From Asaia bogorensis (GTDB taxonomy: Bacteria; Pseudomonadota; Alphaproteobacteria; Acetobacterales; Acetobacteraceae), in contig CAMCZJ010000181.1 in NCBI GenBank assembly GCA_945886995.1, positions 1-6,103 on the forward strand: DNA of 6,103 nt, read 5' to 3'. A model generated the notes under the pieces. That model did not search any database and had not been told where the DNA came from. It worked only from the letters and a program-made list of their open reading frames with translations. The position numbers were made by a program, and so were the translations under genes. Below are positions 5,166-6,103 of this stretch, piece by piece (within the stretch, counting starts at the first letter, position 1; each line of letters begins with the position of its first letter).

Positions 5166-6044
5166 TCAGCGACACATCAGCACGGGAATCTCCGCATTCT
5201 CCAGCACATGGCGCGTCACCCCGCCCAGGATCAATTGCCGCAGGCGGGAATGGCTATAGGCACCCATGGAAAGCATATCGGCGCCGAAATCACGCACCGC
5301 GCCCAAAAGCCCTGCCCCCACATCGCGGGTTTGCGGCTTGAAGGGCACCAGTTCTGCTTCAATCCCGTGCCAGCGGAGATAGGCTTGAATACCCTCGGCC
5401 TTCGGGCCGCGGCGCTGATATTCATCGGCGCAGAGAATCCGCACCGCCTTGGCCTGATGCAGCCAGGGCAAAGCTGCCGCAACTGCCGCAGCACTTTCCG
5501 CCGTGCCATTCCAGGCCACACAAATCCGCGTACCAATCACCGCCGGCGGCATGCGTGGCGCAATCAATACGGGCCGGCCGGAATCGAACAGGATGGCGTG
5601 CAACGCATCGCTGCTGGATACATCCTCCCCCGCTTCGGGGTGCGGCACCACGGCCAGGTCGTAAAGGCGCGATTGCTGCGCGACGATATCTTCTTCTCGC
5701 CCCACCATGGATTCGAAGGAAAGCGTGGGGCCTTCGGTTTTCGCGGCGGTGTCAGGGTTATCGGCCAGTGTCACATCGCCCAGATTGGCGGTGAATTTCT
5801 GGAACAGATTCTTGACGCGATCCGCCCGCTCCCCGCTTTCGCGTTCGGTGGCGGCCATCATTTCCTCAATCATCGCGCCGGAAAGCCCTTCCCCGGCAAG
5901 CGGCGCAACATCCCGCGCATCCACGCGCACATGCAGGCAATGCACATGCGCACCCCAGATGCGCGCTGCGATCAGCGCGGTGCCAAGCGCGGATTCCCCG
6001 GCAGCCGTGCCAGTCAACGGCAGCAATAGACGGCGATAGGCCAT
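5166..6044 (-). CDS. Universal stress protein, two tandem UspA domains
   Basis: This 292-residue cytoplasmic protein is made of two UspA folds. Domain 1 (about 1-164) opens with YRRLLLPLTGTAAGESAL and closes with LHAILFDSGRPVLIAPR (148-164). Domain 2 (about 171-292) opens with TRICVAWNGTAESAAAVAAA (172-191) and closes with MGAYSHSRLRQLILGGVTRH (260-279) and IPVLMCR. The closing segment corresponds to the UspA nucleotide-binding loop G-2X-G-9X-G-S/T, but the second glycine is S264 and the residue after the last glycine (G274) is G275. Domain 1 lacks this loop and also the usual Asp near residue 11. Such proteins typically help cells survive starvation or oxidative stress; the biochemical role is not defined by sequence. 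ATG 6044 is strongly supported by GAGGAGG 7 nt upstream. A palindrome lies 37 bp further upstream. The gene is followed by the pirin gene in the same direction. Confidence 0.93.
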   Translation of the reverse strand: MAYRRLLLPLTGTAAGESALGTALIAARIWGAHVHCLHVRVDARDVAPLAGEGLSGAMIEEMMAATERESGERADRVKNLFQKFTANLGDVTLADNPDTAAKTEGPTLSFESMVGREEDIVAQQSRLYDLAVVPHPEAGEDVSSSDALHAILFDSGRPVLIAPRMPPAVIGTRICVAWNGTAESAAAVAAALPWLHQAKAVRILCADEYQRRGPKAEGIQAYLRWHGIEAELVPFKPQTRDVGAGLLGAVRDFGADMLSMGAYSHSRLRQLILGGVTRHVLENAEIPVLMCR

Positions 6045-6051
6045 GGCAATG

Positions 6052-6058
6052 CCTCCTC
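6052..6058 (-). promoter_or_regulatory. Strong ribosome binding site of usp
   Basis: GAGGAGG on the minus strand, 7 nt before ATG 6044, is a near-perfect Shine-Dalgarno and the strongest in the window. It settles the start and suggests high translation. Confidence 0.85.
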
Positions 6059-6080
6059 GTTACTTTGGTTTTGTTTACGT

Positions 6081-6098
6081 CGTCCCAGATATGGGACG
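6081..6098. promoter_or_regulatory. Palindrome upstream of usp, possible operator
   Basis: CGTCCCA, a 4-nt GATA spacer, then TGGGACG: a perfect 7-bp inverted repeat 18 bp long, starting 37 bp upstream of the usp ATG. No T-run follows on either strand, so an operator or promoter-linked site fits better than a terminator. On the minus strand the centre reads CATATC, which could pass as a poor -10 box; any -35 would lie at or beyond the window edge. The repeat is seen directly; its function is inferred. Confidence 0.42.
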
Positions 6099-6103
6099 GA
6101 TTA

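Noticed and set aside
4758..6029. A 423-codon plus-strand open frame opposite usp and the 5' part of pirin
   Set aside because: The translation is rich in His, Arg, Gly and Pro with no family resemblance, and it lies exactly antisense to two well-supported genes. Long antisense frames are expected in GC-rich coding DNA.

Overview
The window looks like the chromosome of an alphaproteobacterium. GC content is roughly 60% or a little more by eye, codons are biased to G/C in the third position, and a TRAP system, a YeaE-like reductase, a hydrogenase-4-like membrane subunit and a two-domain universal stress protein occur together. A Rhodospirillales/Acetobacteraceae-type host is plausible, but that is inference from protein style, not from a marker gene. 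I see no phage, IS, integrase, tRNA, rRNA or CRISPR signal.

Layout from left to right. (1) Minus strand, leaving the left edge: the N-terminus of a HyfB-like proton-channel subunit with a GTG start at 224. (2) Minus strand, 306-1121: an aldo/keto reductase close in sequence to E. coli YeaE. (3) Minus strand, 1123-2172: dctP, a TRAP periplasmic solute-binding protein whose stop codon is one base from the reductase start. (4) A 161-bp divergent control region (2173-2333). It holds a near-consensus sigma-54 (-24/-12) promoter pointing at dctP, a GTTGCA-N7-TGCAAC palindrome and a leader hairpin. (5) Plus strand, 2334-4240: dctQ and dctM, the small and large TRAP membrane subunits, overlapping by 4 bp. 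(6) A 109-bp convergent spacer (4241-4349) with a strong intrinsic terminator whose stem includes the dctM stop codon, followed by a nested palindrome that resembles an interspersed repeat. (7) Minus strand: usp (5166-6044) followed by a pirin-family cupin (4350-5060), probably one unit, with a palindrome upstream of usp at the right edge.

How the genes fit together. DctP, DctQ and DctM together make one complete TRAP importer (binding protein, 4-TM subunit, 12-TM-class permease), split into two divergent units rather than one operon. The reductase tightly linked behind dctP may act on the imported compound or on an aldehyde derived from it; the substrate cannot be read from sequence. The HyfB-like gene could be the last visible member of the same transcript or the first gene of a separate respiratory-complex operon. 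The usp-pirin pair looks like a small stress-related unit independent of the transporter.

No wholly new system is evident. The points most worth a second look are the sigma-54 element with its divergent TRAP layout, the dctP-reductase coupling, and the nested palindrome between dctM and the pirin gene.
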